A stretch of 25,155 nt of DNA from Fimenecus sp045613585 (GTDB lineage: Bacteria; Bacillota; Clostridia; Oscillospirales; Acutalibacteraceae). The first letter of the stretch is position 1. Each line of letters begins with the position of its first letter. The notes below the pieces were generated by a model. That model worked only from the letters and a program-made list of their open reading frames with translations. It was not told the DNA's origin and ran no database searches. Shown here piece by piece: positions 1 to 7,543 of the stretch. The DNA is taken from contig JAZLBG010000018.1 of assembly GCA_045613585.1 (NCBI GenBank), positions 1 to 25,155 on the forward strand, in the 5' to 3' direction. Position numbers and translations under genes: made by a program.

Positions 1-13
1 TGTATACAATCAT

Positions 14-45
14 ACTCTTGACAGGAGACCTGCCCCTACAAGAGT
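14..45. repeat. Hairpin with TGTAGGGGCAGG-type core
   Basis: A 7-bp perfect stem pairs 14-20 with 39-45, and a smaller CAGG/CCTG stem sits inside it. Read on the minus strand the right arm contains TGTAGGGGCAGG, which resembles cores of dispersed intergenic repeats I know from Clostridia genomes. The plus-strand side runs into a T-rich stretch (CCTTTTCTTT), so it could also terminate a transcript entering from the left. The window edge prevents deciding between a repeat remnant and a terminator. Confidence 0.3.
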
Positions 46-65
46 CCTTTTCTTTGTGAAACTTC

Positions 66-141
66 TATAATAGCAACGCAGTTCCGACACTTTGCACTTT
101 GCATTTTGCGCTTTGCATTCTGTTCGACAAACTCAAATTTA
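66..141. repeat. Dispersed intergenic repeat, copy 1
   Basis: This stretch matches 4245-4313 almost base for base in the same orientation: TATAATAGCAACGCAG, then a run of TTTGCACTTTGC/GCTTTGCATT motifs, then GACAAACTC and AATTTA. Copy 1 carries a short extra GCATTTT insertion and a few substitutions. It lies just upstream of spoIIE, and copy 2 lies downstream of the next gene, so the two copies flank the spoIIE and secreted-protein pair. It does not look coding. Confidence 0.75.
123..129 (-). promoter_or_regulatory. Candidate Spo0A box (TGTCGAA) upstream of spoIIE
   Basis: The plus strand reads TTCGACA, which is TGTCGAA on the minus strand, an exact match to the known 0A-box consensus. It lies about 110 bp upstream of the likely spoIIE -10 element. 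Spo0A~P activates spoIIE in Bacillus, so the position is sensible. However, the site lies inside the dispersed repeat, and copy 2 reads TTAGACA at the same place, so chance is possible. Confidence 0.25.
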
Positions 142-209
142 ACATAATATTCATTTCGTGAATGTTTTGCAAAAAGTATTACAACAAAACAATATTCAAC
201 ATACTCAAA

Positions 210-242
210 CTGCCAAAAAAATCTTTTGGACAAGCATATAAT
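210..242 (+). promoter_or_regulatory. Candidate spoIIE promoter with long spacer
   Basis: A perfect TATAAT lies at 237-242, 33 bp before the spoIIE ATG. No good -35 lies at 17 bp. CTGCCA (210-215, 4 of 6 to TTGACA) lies at a spacing of 21 bp. Spo0A-activated sigma-A promoters such as Bacillus spoIIE and spoIIG are known for such overlong spacers, so this arrangement is suggestive. A TTGGAC at 226-231 with a poorer downstream -10 is the alternative. Confidence 0.35.
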
Positions 243-274
243 ACTAGTATATGACTTTATAAGATGGTGAAATT

Positions 275-2587
275 ATGAGCAATCAAGAATTTGGTATAAG
301 TGAGGGTAATGAAAGAATAGAACTTTCTGCTTTTGCGAAATCTTTAATTATAAATTCAATACATTTCTTTATAGGCATTTTAATGGCATCTGCAGGGGCA
401 GAAAAAATTTTTTCACCATTGGGAATTGCTTTTTGTAGTGGTATAAAAAAAGAATATACACTTTTCTCGTGTTTTGGTGCAATGCTTGGCTATCTTCTTA
501 CAAATGAATATGTTTTTGCTTTTCGTTATGTAATGGCACTTATACTTGTATATATCTTAAAAATTTATATTCACAGTTTTCCTAAAATCCGTGGCAGAAT
601 CATTATTTCGCCAATAATTTCACTTTTTAGCACAATTTCAACGGGTATAGTTTCGATGTTAGCATCATCATTTGATTTGAATGATGTCTTTTTACAAATA
701 GCTGAAGCAATAACCGCTTTTGGTGGTGCTTATTTCTTCACAGTTGGAATTTATTCTGCAGAGCGTATAAAAAACAAACAACATATTTCAAGTCGCGAAT
801 TAACTTCGTTGGTAATCGCTATACTCATATTGATTTTATCTGCAAATAAATTAACTTTTTTAGATGTTTCAATATCAGGGATTTTTTGTAATTTTATAGT
901 TATATGTGCATCATACCTTTTTCGTGAAAGTGGTGGGGCAATAATGGGCACAGGTGCAACTGTGGGATTTTTAATGATTGGCAATAACACTCTCACAACA
1001 TTCTGTTATTGTATTTCAGGACTTTTTTCAGGGCTTTTTGCATATTCAGGTAGAGTACTTTGTGCATTTTCATATATTTTTGCTTATGGTGGTACATTTT
1101 TAATTTTGGGCGGTACAAAAGAAGAAATTCCAAGACTTATTGAAACAGCAATCGCTTCGGTTTTGTTTGTAGTTGTGCCACAAAAGATATTTTTACAGGT
1201 TAAAACGCGGCTTTCGTTTTCGACTCTTACGGGTGATGGGTTAGCCGTACAAAATATGATAGTTTCACGACTTAAAATGGTAAAAAACGCAGTGGGAGAT
1301 ATGTCGGGAACAGTATCAAAGGTATCAGAAATATTAAAAGAAAAAGCGCTTCCAGATACCACAGGCGTGTATCTTCGTGTTCGTGATAATATTTGTAGTG
1401 GTTGTGGTAGCTTTGAAAAATGTTGGCGAAATGAAATGTCTGAAACAATTGGTGAGTTTGATTATATAATTGAAGAAATTCGCAAAACTGGTAGTGTAAC
1501 ACCATCTTTCACACCATCTTCTTTGCAAAGTAAATGTATTCGAATTATGTCGCTTTGTGATAGCTTTAATAAGAATTACTCATCATACTCAGCGCGCCTT
1601 GGTGCAGAAGGGAGAATTAATGAAATGAGAAAAATCACAGCTGACCAGTTTGACACAGTATGCGAAATGATTAACGATTTGTTATGTGATTTTCAAAATG
1701 GAATAAATCCGTTAGCAAACAAATCAAACATACTTAAAAATAGCCTTAACGATATTGGCGTTTCTGCGTTTGTGAATTGCTATGAAGATGATGATTTGAA
1801 TACAATTGTAAATCTTTCTGTAAATGCAAATTGCAAAGTACCTGAAAATGAGATAAAAGAGTGCATTGAAAAAGTTACTGAAAAAGAGTTTTCAGAACCA
1901 TCAATTGTAAAAAATGAGCAAGAAAAAATACTTATGTTTTGGGAAAAACCGTCATATACAGCTGAATGTGTATATTGTCAACTTCCCGTACAAGAAAATG
2001 ATATCTGTGGTGATTGCTTTGAGTCTTTTTATGATGGCAAAGGTAATTTTATAACAGTTTTAAGTGATGGAATGGGTACAGGACACCGCGCTGCTATTGA
2101 TGGTGCAATGGCATCTTCACTTTTTTCAAGACTCATCATTTCGGGATTTTCATTTCCATGTGCTTTGCGACTTGTAAATTCTGCAATGCTTGTTAAAAGT
2201 CGTGAAGAATCGTTGGCAACCCTTGATATTCTTAAAATTAATCTTTATAACGGACAATCTGTAATATATAAAGCAGGGGCAACAGTGTCGCTTTTATATA
2301 GAAAAGGAAAAGTCAGTGAAATAAAAAAATCTGCTATGCCAATAGGAATTTTAAGACAAGCAGAGTTTGCAACAATCCGTGGCGGATTAAAAAATGATGA
2401 TGTAATTATTATGATGTCTGACGGTGCGGCAGACAGTAGTCTGGAAGAAATTAAGGCCTATATAACTCAAAATGGATATTCTGAAGATTTACCACAAAAA
2501 TTGTGTGCAATAGCAAGAGGAAGAAATATAAGCAGAGGCGACGATATAACTGTAGCAACAGTAAAAATCAGTTTTAACGAAGAATAA
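275..2587 (+). CDS. spoIIE: Stage II sporulation protein E, PP2C-type phosphatase
   Basis: SpoIIE sits at the asymmetric division septum and dephosphorylates SpoIIAA, which releases sigma-F in the forespore. At 770 residues it is close to family length (about 800). Residues 22-285 hold about ten hydrophobic helices. A central region follows with a CxxC...C cluster (C374, C377, C383), as in other SpoIIE proteins. The C-terminal PP2C phosphatase has SDGMGTG (D598), MSDGAAD (D716) and DDITVAT (D756-D757), the acidic residues that bind catalytic metals. The ATG follows GGTGA at 266-270. No terminator separates it from the next gene, which has its own promoter. The usual clostridial neighbours tilS, hpt and ftsH are not downstream. 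The assignment is firm. Confidence 0.96.
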   Translation: MSNQEFGISEGNERIELSAFAKSLIINSIHFFIGILMASAGAEKIFSPLGIAFCSGIKKEYTLFSCFGAMLGYLLTNEYVFAFRYVMALILVYILKIYIHSFPKIRGRIIISPIISLFSTISTGIVSMLASSFDLNDVFLQIAEAITAFGGAYFFTVGIYSAERIKNKQHISSRELTSLVIAILILILSANKLTFLDVSISGIFCNFIVICASYLFRESGGAIMGTGATVGFLMIGNNTLTTFCYCISGLFSGLFAYSGRVLCAFSYIFAYGGTFLILGGTKEEIPRLIETAIASVLFVVVPQKIFLQVKTRLSFSTLTGDGLAVQNMIVSRLKMVKNAVGDMSGTVSKVSEILKEKALPDTTGVYLRVRDNICSGCGSFEKCWRNEMSETIGEFDYIIEEIRKTGSVTPSFTPSSLQSKCIRIMSLCDSFNKNYSSYSARLGAEGRINEMRKITADQFDTVCEMINDLLCDFQNGINPLANKSNILKNSLNDIGVSAFVNCYEDDDLNTIVNLSVNANCKVPENEIKECIEKVTEKEFSEPSIVKNEQEKILMFWEKPSYTAECVYCQLPVQENDICGDCFESFYDGKGNFITVLSDGMGTGHRAAIDGAMASSLFSRLIISGFSFPCALRLVNSAMLVKSREESLATLDILKINLYNGQSVIYKAGATVSLLYRKGKVSEIKKSAMPIGILRQAEFATIRGGLKNDDVIIMMSDGAADSSLEEIKAYITQNGYSEDLPQKLCAIARGRNISRGDDITVATVKISFNEE

Positions 2588-2594
2588 AAAATAA

Positions 2595-2623
2595 TTGACA
2601 AATTCTGCATTAAAACCTATAAT
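2595..2623 (+). promoter_or_regulatory. Consensus sigma-A promoter
   Basis: TTGACA at 2595-2600 and TATAAT at 2618-2623 are both perfect hexamers with the ideal 17-bp spacing. Transcription should start near 2630, giving a leader of about 40 nt before the secreted-protein gene at 2671. This is the strongest promoter in the window by sequence and predicts high vegetative expression, unlike the sporulation gene upstream. Confidence 0.85.
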
Positions 2624-2628
2624 GGACT

Positions 2629-2648
2629 TGTGAATATAATTGTTCACA
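2629..2648. promoter_or_regulatory. Operator-like dyad over the start site
   Basis: TGTGAA (2629-2634) and TTCACA (2643-2648) form a perfect 6-bp inverted repeat with 8 bp between the arms. It begins 5 bp after the -10 element and so covers the expected transcription start. That is a classic place for a repressor operator. It could instead form a small hairpin at the extreme 5' end of the mRNA, which often stabilises transcripts. No regulator is encoded next to it. Confidence 0.4.
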
Positions 2649-2670
2649 TATAAAATAGGGAGGGAAAAAT

Positions 2671-3963
2671 ATGAAAAAAACAAGTAAGGTTTTATCACTA
2701 GTGTTGGCAGTTGTAATGTTATTTTCAACATTTGCTGTAGCATCGTTTGCTGCTTCAAAAACAGGGCTTTATAAAGTAAATAACAAATGGTGTTATGTTA
2801 AAAATGGTGAAGTTGATTACAGCGTGACTGGTCTTTTCAAACATACCAATGGAATTTGGTACTATGTTAAAAATGGTGTGCTCGATTGGTCAAAGACAGG
2901 TCTTGTAAAACATACTAATGGCATTTGGTATTATGTAAAAGACGGCAGACTTGACTGGTCAAAGACAGGTCTTGTGAAAAATACTAATGGTATTTGGTAT
3001 TATGTAGAGGATGGCAGACTCGACTGGTCAAAGACAGGTCTTGTAAAACATACTAATGGCATTTGGTATTACGTGAAAGATGGCAGACTTGACTGGTCAA
3101 AGACAGGCCTCGTGAAACATACAGATGGTAAATGGTATTACGTAGAAGATGGCAGAATTGATTTCACATATACTGGTCTTTGCAAGTATGGCAAAAAATT
3201 CTACTATGTAAATGCTGGTAAAGTAGATTTTAAATATACGGGTAGTGTAACACACATTGGCGAAAAATATGACGTTGTTAATGGCGTTGTAGTAGGAAAG
3301 AGCAGCTCAAATTCTACTTCATCAATAGCTGATGTTGTTAAAGCAATCAACGATGCAACAGCAAAAGCTGCAAAAGCATCATATGACTGGACTCGTGACG
3401 CTTATTATACAAAGTCTATGGATATGGGTAGTACAACAGGTGTTCTCAATGGTATTATTCAGGGCGTTGACGAGAATGCAAGTCTTGATTCAGTAATAGG
3501 TGGTTTCCTTGGTATAGGTTCAAAATCAGCTAAAGTTACTAACGGTGGTTCTGACGGAAGTGTTGAAGGTAAATATCTTCTTAAGGCTACAACTCTTACT
3601 GAAAACGATGTTAAAGAACTTGTAATAGAAGGTAATACATATAAGATAAAAATTAAAGATAGTACAAATCCAAATGCGAACAGTTCTCTTGCACACGCAA
3701 CAAACGATTATGTTACATGTGCAGAAGTTAACTCAAGTATTTCAGATGCAGTTGGCGATGGTATGATGTCGATTAATGAAGACCAGTCAAAACTTGCTTA
3801 TAAGAATATTATTCTTAAAGCAACAATTGACAACGGTCAGCTCACAAATCTTGAATACTCATACACATTTGATATTAACCTTTCAATGAAAGTTTCTATT
3901 ATGACAACAACAGGTACTGGTGCAGCAGAAACTAAAGCTACATATTCAAATTTCAAATATTAA
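2671..3963 (+). CDS. Secreted protein with tandem wall-binding-type repeats
   Basis: A 430-residue exported protein. Residues 1-28 form a signal peptide (KK, a hydrophobic core, then SFAA|SK). Residues 31 to about 210 are seven or eight copies of a 22-23-residue unit that begins with TGL and contains WYYV, then DGR(L/I)DW. It resembles the choline/glucan-binding-like repeats of gut Clostridia surface proteins. The C-terminal part (about 218-430) has a short helical stretch (IADVVKAINDATAKAAK) and a likely beta-rich domain ending TYSNFKY that I do not recognise. The ATG follows AGGGAGGG with 6-nt spacing, a very strong ribosome binding site. It is transcribed alone, from its own promoter to its own terminator. 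No catalytic motif was seen; a wall-attached role is inference. Confidence 0.85.
   Translation: MKKTSKVLSLVLAVVMLFSTFAVASFAASKTGLYKVNNKWCYVKNGEVDYSVTGLFKHTNGIWYYVKNGVLDWSKTGLVKHTNGIWYYVKDGRLDWSKTGLVKNTNGIWYYVEDGRLDWSKTGLVKHTNGIWYYVKDGRLDWSKTGLVKHTDGKWYYVEDGRIDFTYTGLCKYGKKFYYVNAGKVDFKYTGSVTHIGEKYDVVNGVVVGKSSSNSTSSIADVVKAINDATAKAAKASYDWTRDAYYTKSMDMGSTTGVLNGIIQGVDENASLDSVIGGFLGIGSKSAKVTNGGSDGSVEGKYLLKATTLTENDVKELVIEGNTYKIKIKDSTNPNANSSLAHATNDYVTCAEVNSSISDAVGDGMMSINEDQSKLAYKNIILKATIDNGQLTNLEYSYTFDINLSMKVSIMTTTGTGAAETKATYSNFKY
2761..3300 (+). repeat. In-frame tandem repeat array (69-bp unit)
   Basis: Repeats start at 2761, 2827, 2896, 2965, 3034, 3103, 3172 and 3238. The units at 2896, 2965 and 3034 are nearly identical even at third codon positions, while the outer units (first, seventh, eighth) have diverged. 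This points to recent duplication or recombination in the middle of the array, so the copy number may differ between strains. Confidence 0.85.
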
Positions 3964-3996
3964 TCTAAAATATTAGAAAGTTTGGCTAACAAATTA

Positions 3997-4034
3997 AGCC
4001 CTTGGTGGATTCCACCAGGGGCTGTGTTTTTTTG
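3997..4034 (+). terminator. Rho-independent terminator of the secreted-protein gene
   Basis: A 13-bp stem (3997-4009 paired against 4011-4023, effectively with a 3-nt ATT loop and one T-G wobble at 4002:4018) carries the arms AGCCCTTGGTGG and CCACCAGGGGCT. It is followed by GTGTTTTTTT at 4024-4033. It begins 34 bp after the stop codon of the upstream gene. Confidence 0.9.
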
Positions 4035-4071
4035 AGAATAGATTATTTTTGCAATTTTGAAATTGTCTAAC

Positions 4072-4313
4072 TCTTCACCCCCTTCCGTCACTCGCTTTGC
4101 TCGTGCCACCTTAAATCTCCCCTCTCGGGTCGGTCGGTGCTTCTGCTTCGCAGAGGTGTCCACTGGACACCCGCACCCTCAAGGGTGAAGGCTAAATTGG
4201 GCTCCACCCTTGAGGGGGAGCTGTCGCGAAGCGACTGAGGGGGGTATAATAGCAACGCAGTTCCGATACTTTGCACTTTGCGCTTTGCATTCTGTTAGAC
4301 AAACTCTAATTTA
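4072..4313. repeat. Hairpin-rich mosaic intergenic repeat, with copy 2
   Basis: This non-coding stretch is a chain of short palindromes: CTGC/GCAG near 4143-4153, GTGTCC/GGACAC near 4156-4170, CACCCT/AGGGTG near 4173-4187, CTCC..CCCTTGAGG..GGAG near 4202-4220, and GTCGC/GCGAC near 4223-4235. Read on the minus strand it resembles the CCCCCTCAGTCGC...AGCTCCCCC intergenic repeats found in many gut Clostridia. Its last part (4245-4313) is the second copy of the repeat at 66-141. The segment is more GC-rich than its surroundings. Two small minus-strand reading frames run through it but show no protein features. Together with the two flanking terminators it accounts for the gene-free gap 3964-4351. 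Confidence 0.7.
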
Positions 4314-4322
4314 TCAAACAAA

Positions 4323-4346
4323 ATGGCGGGGTCTTTACCCCGCCAT
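4323..4346 (-). terminator. Rho-independent terminator of the pgm-nfu-mannosidase operon
   Basis: A perfect 10-bp GC-rich stem, ATGGCGGGGT (4323-4332) against ACCCCGCCAT (4337-4346), has a 4-nt loop. It lies 5 bp beyond the mannosidase stop codon on the minus strand and is followed there by TTTGTTTGAT. The location and strength fit termination of the leftward operon. Confidence 0.85.
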
Positions 4347-4351
4347 ACATT

Positions 4352-7288
4352 TTAAGTTTCTATACCAATTGTAATAATTTCGAATGGTTTATACTCTACT
4401 GTATCTGTTTCTTCAATTACACCTTCAAGGAAGTTGAGAAGTTTAACTTTACCGCCAAGTTTAATTTTGCCACGACGACCATTTTGCTCTGAAAGACGAA
4501 TTACAATCATATTGCCTTTTTCACTCATTTTCATTGTCTGCATATAAAGCTCTTGGAATGAGTTTTCGCAAGTTAAATCTGCTTTACCAAGTGGCACATT
4601 ATACTCAAAAGCAATATTATTAATTTCAGCTTTCACAAAATCTTCAGTATGAGGATAAATCATATATGAAAATTCATGATGTCCCAAGTCACTTGTAACA
4701 TCAGGGCGAATTGTTGCACGAAGAAGGCTAAGACTCATTGAGTTTTCTTGGAAGCTAATACCATATTTTGAGTCATTGATAAGGGCAATACCACCATCAG
4801 TTTCTGCCATATCAACCCATTTATGGTGGCAAACCTCAAAACGAGCTTGTTGCCAAGTTGTATTTCTGTGAGTTTCTCTTTCAACAAAGCCTGCGCTTGT
4901 ATCACAAATTGCCTTACGAGTAAGCACGTTACAATCAAACTGTGCCTTTGCAAGGACATGCTTTTCATTCCAATCAACGATATTTTCAACCTCAATACCA
5001 CGGGACTGACGGAAAACACGGATAATACGCTTCCATGTACTCTTTTCAGTTGCAAGAGTACAGGCAAAGGACACAACTTCTGAATTCTTTTCAACAGTTT
5101 TAAGAGGAGAAACAATCTTGATTTCAACCTCTCTGTCCTTGTAGTTAGGCAAAATATCCCAAGCATCATATACGCCCGGATTATCCTTATACAATTTCAA
5201 TTCGTTGAATTCACCATTAACCCATTCACGCTGGAGTTCTCTGTCGTAAAGACTCTCAATACTACCATCAGTATTAAACACGATTTCATAGAATGGTGTA
5301 ACAACCTTTTCACCGATTGCAAGCCATTCTTCGGTATTTTCTTCCACCTTAATTTCCCCGCAAGAAAGTGCAGGAAGGTTAGGAATTACCCAATTACCCT
5401 TTTTGCCGTAACGAGTACTGTTACCAAATTCATCTTCAATAAATGTAAGATGTTTTCGAGGGAAATTAAGTGAGTTGAAATACTTTTCGCCTGTTCCCAA
5501 AATTTTATCAAGACGCGCATCAATTTCTTCATAATCTGCCATAGCATCACGATAAACAGGAGTAATATGGCTACCTGGAAGAATATCGTGGAATTGATTA
5601 ATGAGCAATTTTTTATAGATATCACGAATTTCTTCCTGCGGATATTCTTCACCCTTTAAATGACGAAGAGTTGAAACGATTTCTGCTTCACGGAGTTTAT
5701 ATTCAAGTTGACGGTTATAACGCTTCATCTTTGATTTTGTAGTGAATGTACCACGATGCATTTCAAGATAAAGTTCACCATCCCATTTTGCAAGGTTTTT
5801 ATTATCCTTCAAATTTTTCTCAAGGAATTCCTGACCACCAACATGTTCAGTTTTTGGCATAATTGAAAGTTTGTTGAAACGATGCATAACTTCAATCATT
5901 TCTTCAGTACAACCACTACCACCATCACCATAGCCAAACATTGACATTGTTTGTCCGCCTTGGTTTTTATCCTGATATGCTTCCCAGTTTTCCTGAATCT
6001 GTGAAGGCATATTCCATGTTATAAAGTGAGTTGGTGGCACACAAGCATAAACCTCACTACCATCAATACCCTTCCAGATAAAGTTGTTGTGTGGAAATCT
6101 GTTTGTGTCATTCCATGTTGACATTTTGTTTGAAACAAAATAATCAACACCACTCTTTTTAAGAATTTGTGGCAAAATCCAAGAGTTACCAAAGACGTCA
6201 GGTAACCAACAGTTTTTGATAGTCTTTCCGAATTTTTCACGGAAATAGTGCTGACCATACATAAACTGACGGATTAAGCTTTCTGCACAAGGAATATTGC
6301 AGTCCGGCTCAACGTACATAGCACCAACAGGCTCAAACTGACCCTTTGCAATTTTCTCTTTAAGTTCTTCAAACACGTCAGGATAATACTTTTCAAGCAT
6401 TTCGTATGTATATGCCTGAGTATGTGTGTACTTAAAGTCAGGATATCTGTCCATAAGACGCAACTGAATGAGAATTGTGCGCAAGTTTTTCTGGACAGAG
6501 TGAATTCTACGCCAATAATATGCAATATCAAGGTGGGAGTGGGCAACAAGTGCCACATCACCATTACCCTTATAATCATCATTTGCAAAAACCACATCAT
6601 CAACATATTTCTTTGCACTTGCAACATCTTCTGTTTTCAAATCATCAAAATCTATGAGATTAAGTGCATTATTAATTTCACGATTTAAGAAACTGCGATA
6701 ATCCTCATTAAAAAGTTCACTTTTTGCAATATCAAGCAAAAGTTCAAGGTCATAAACCAAATCAAGAACTGTATGATTGATGGTTGCAAGGTATGCACCC
6801 TCAAAAATCTGACGACAACCACGGACTGAAAGTGATTCAGGGTTTCTTTCGTCATCAGGCTTTGAACGGTTATAGCCTTCCATTTCAAAATGAAGTTCTG
6901 TTGCGCCATTAAGATATGGAGTGAGCAAAATTCTGTCACGATTAGGGTCAACACCGCCAACGTATTTGCCGTTTACCTTAACGATAATTTCTGCAGCAGT
7001 TTTAAGTGAAAACCAAAGTTCTTTTCCACGAAGATGCTCGGGAATAACTACATCCGCTTCAAAAAATGCTGTTCCGTCCGGAGTAAAATACATATCCCCC
7101 TTACGAAGATTTCTCCAGCCCTCGGGATAGTATTCATACTGCATTTCCGCAACCTGACGGGCATCACGAACCTTGAGATTTTCTATTTCAAATTTTTCAC
7201 CATATATGTATCTTTTAAGCCAACCGAAGCGTAAATCAGTCCATTCTTCAGGACGCATACTTCTTCTGACTACTTTTATGTGAGCCAT
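4352..7288 (-). CDS. GH38 alpha-mannosidase
   Basis: Glycoside hydrolase family 38 enzymes remove alpha-linked mannose by a retaining, zinc-dependent mechanism. The 978-residue product has the family signatures in order: HSHLD (250-254, zinc ligands), WLPDVFGNS (361-369, with D364 at the nucleophile position), FGYGDGGSG (451-459), MHRGT (510-514) and QFHDILPGS (565-573). Residues 1-240 form the N-terminal beta domain typical of long bacterial members, and 600-978 form the C-terminal beta-sandwich region. There is no signal peptide, so it probably acts on imported oligosaccharides in the cytoplasm. The ATG follows GGTGGTG. It is the last gene of an operon, 15 bp after the Nfu-type gene. Family certain; bond preference unknown. 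Confidence 0.93.
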   Translation of the reverse strand: MAHIKVVRRSMRPEEWTDLRFGWLKRYIYGEKFEIENLKVRDARQVAEMQYEYYPEGWRNLRKGDMYFTPDGTAFFEADVVIPEHLRGKELWFSLKTAAEIIVKVNGKYVGGVDPNRDRILLTPYLNGATELHFEMEGYNRSKPDDERNPESLSVRGCRQIFEGAYLATINHTVLDLVYDLELLLDIAKSELFNEDYRSFLNREINNALNLIDFDDLKTEDVASAKKYVDDVVFANDDYKGNGDVALVAHSHLDIAYYWRRIHSVQKNLRTILIQLRLMDRYPDFKYTHTQAYTYEMLEKYYPDVFEELKEKIAKGQFEPVGAMYVEPDCNIPCAESLIRQFMYGQHYFREKFGKTIKNCWLPDVFGNSWILPQILKKSGVDYFVSNKMSTWNDTNRFPHNNFIWKGIDGSEVYACVPPTHFITWNMPSQIQENWEAYQDKNQGGQTMSMFGYGDGGSGCTEEMIEVMHRFNKLSIMPKTEHVGGQEFLEKNLKDNKNLAKWDGELYLEMHRGTFTTKSKMKRYNRQLEYKLREAEIVSTLRHLKGEEYPQEEIRDIYKKLLINQFHDILPGSHITPVYRDAMADYEEIDARLDKILGTGEKYFNSLNFPRKHLTFIEDEFGNSTRYGKKGNWVIPNLPALSCGEIKVEENTEEWLAIGEKVVTPFYEIVFNTDGSIESLYDRELQREWVNGEFNELKLYKDNPGVYDAWDILPNYKDREVEIKIVSPLKTVEKNSEVVSFACTLATEKSTWKRIIRVFRQSRGIEVENIVDWNEKHVLAKAQFDCNVLTRKAICDTSAGFVERETHRNTTWQQARFEVCHHKWVDMAETDGGIALINDSKYGISFQENSMSLSLLRATIRPDVTSDLGHHEFSYMIYPHTEDFVKAEINNIAFEYNVPLGKADLTCENSFQELYMQTMKMSEKGNMIVIRLSEQNGRRGKIKLGGKVKLLNFLEGVIEETDTVEYKPFEIITIGIET

Positions 7289-7303
7289 TTACACTTCACC
7301 ACC

Positions 7304-7540
7304 TTAATCTTTATCCCAGAAGAAAGGTTTTTTCTTCTGTGCAATTACTTTTACGCTTTCACCCATATCACGCATTACTTCGCTTTCAATCCAACGAAGA
7401 CAACGGTCAACGATTAAGCATTTTGAACACTCACCCTGCAAAAGCACTGTGAGTTCACCATTTTCATAGGACACAAAATCAATTTCTCCGCCATCACCCT
7501 GAAGCTTTGGCTTAATTGTTGTATTGATATAATCTTTCAT
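7304..7540 (-). CDS. NifU C-terminal-domain (Nfu-type) protein
   Basis: A 78-residue protein that matches the Nfu domain of NifU: PKLQGDGGEIDFV at the N-terminus, then GELTVLLQGECSKC, where other family members have a G-x-C-S-x-C core. The C38-x-x-C41 pair is the expected Fe-S cluster ligand set, and a third cysteine (C47) follows. Nfu proteins assemble or carry Fe-S clusters, usually as dimers. The C-terminal tail is basic, then FFWDKD. It starts 3 bp after the phosphoglucomutase stop and has its ribosome binding site (GAGGGC) inside that gene's end, so the two are translationally linked. Why an Fe-S carrier lies between sugar enzymes is not clear. Confidence 0.85.
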   Translation of the reverse strand: MKDYINTTIKPKLQGDGGEIDFVSYENGELTVLLQGECSKCLIVDRCLRWIESEVMRDMGESVKVIAQKKKPFFWDKD

Positions 7541-7543
7541 AAA

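Noticed and set aside
36..233. Minus-strand 65-residue reading frame
   Set aside because: It runs through the dispersed repeat and the spoIIE leader, has no ribosome binding site, and its composition mirrors the TTTGCA repeats.
2761..3300. Regular repeats considered as a CRISPR array
   Set aside because: Repeats are contiguous, in frame, 69 bp long and without unique spacers; they encode protein repeats.
3960..4276. Two small minus-strand frames in the intergenic repeat
   Set aside because: Both are created by the hairpin-rich repeat and overlap a terminator; no start signal or protein-like features.
4735..5169. 144-residue minus-strand frame inside the mannosidase gene
   Set aside because: Out-of-frame shadow of a strong GH38 gene; its sequence is rich in leucine and arginine, as expected from shifted codons.
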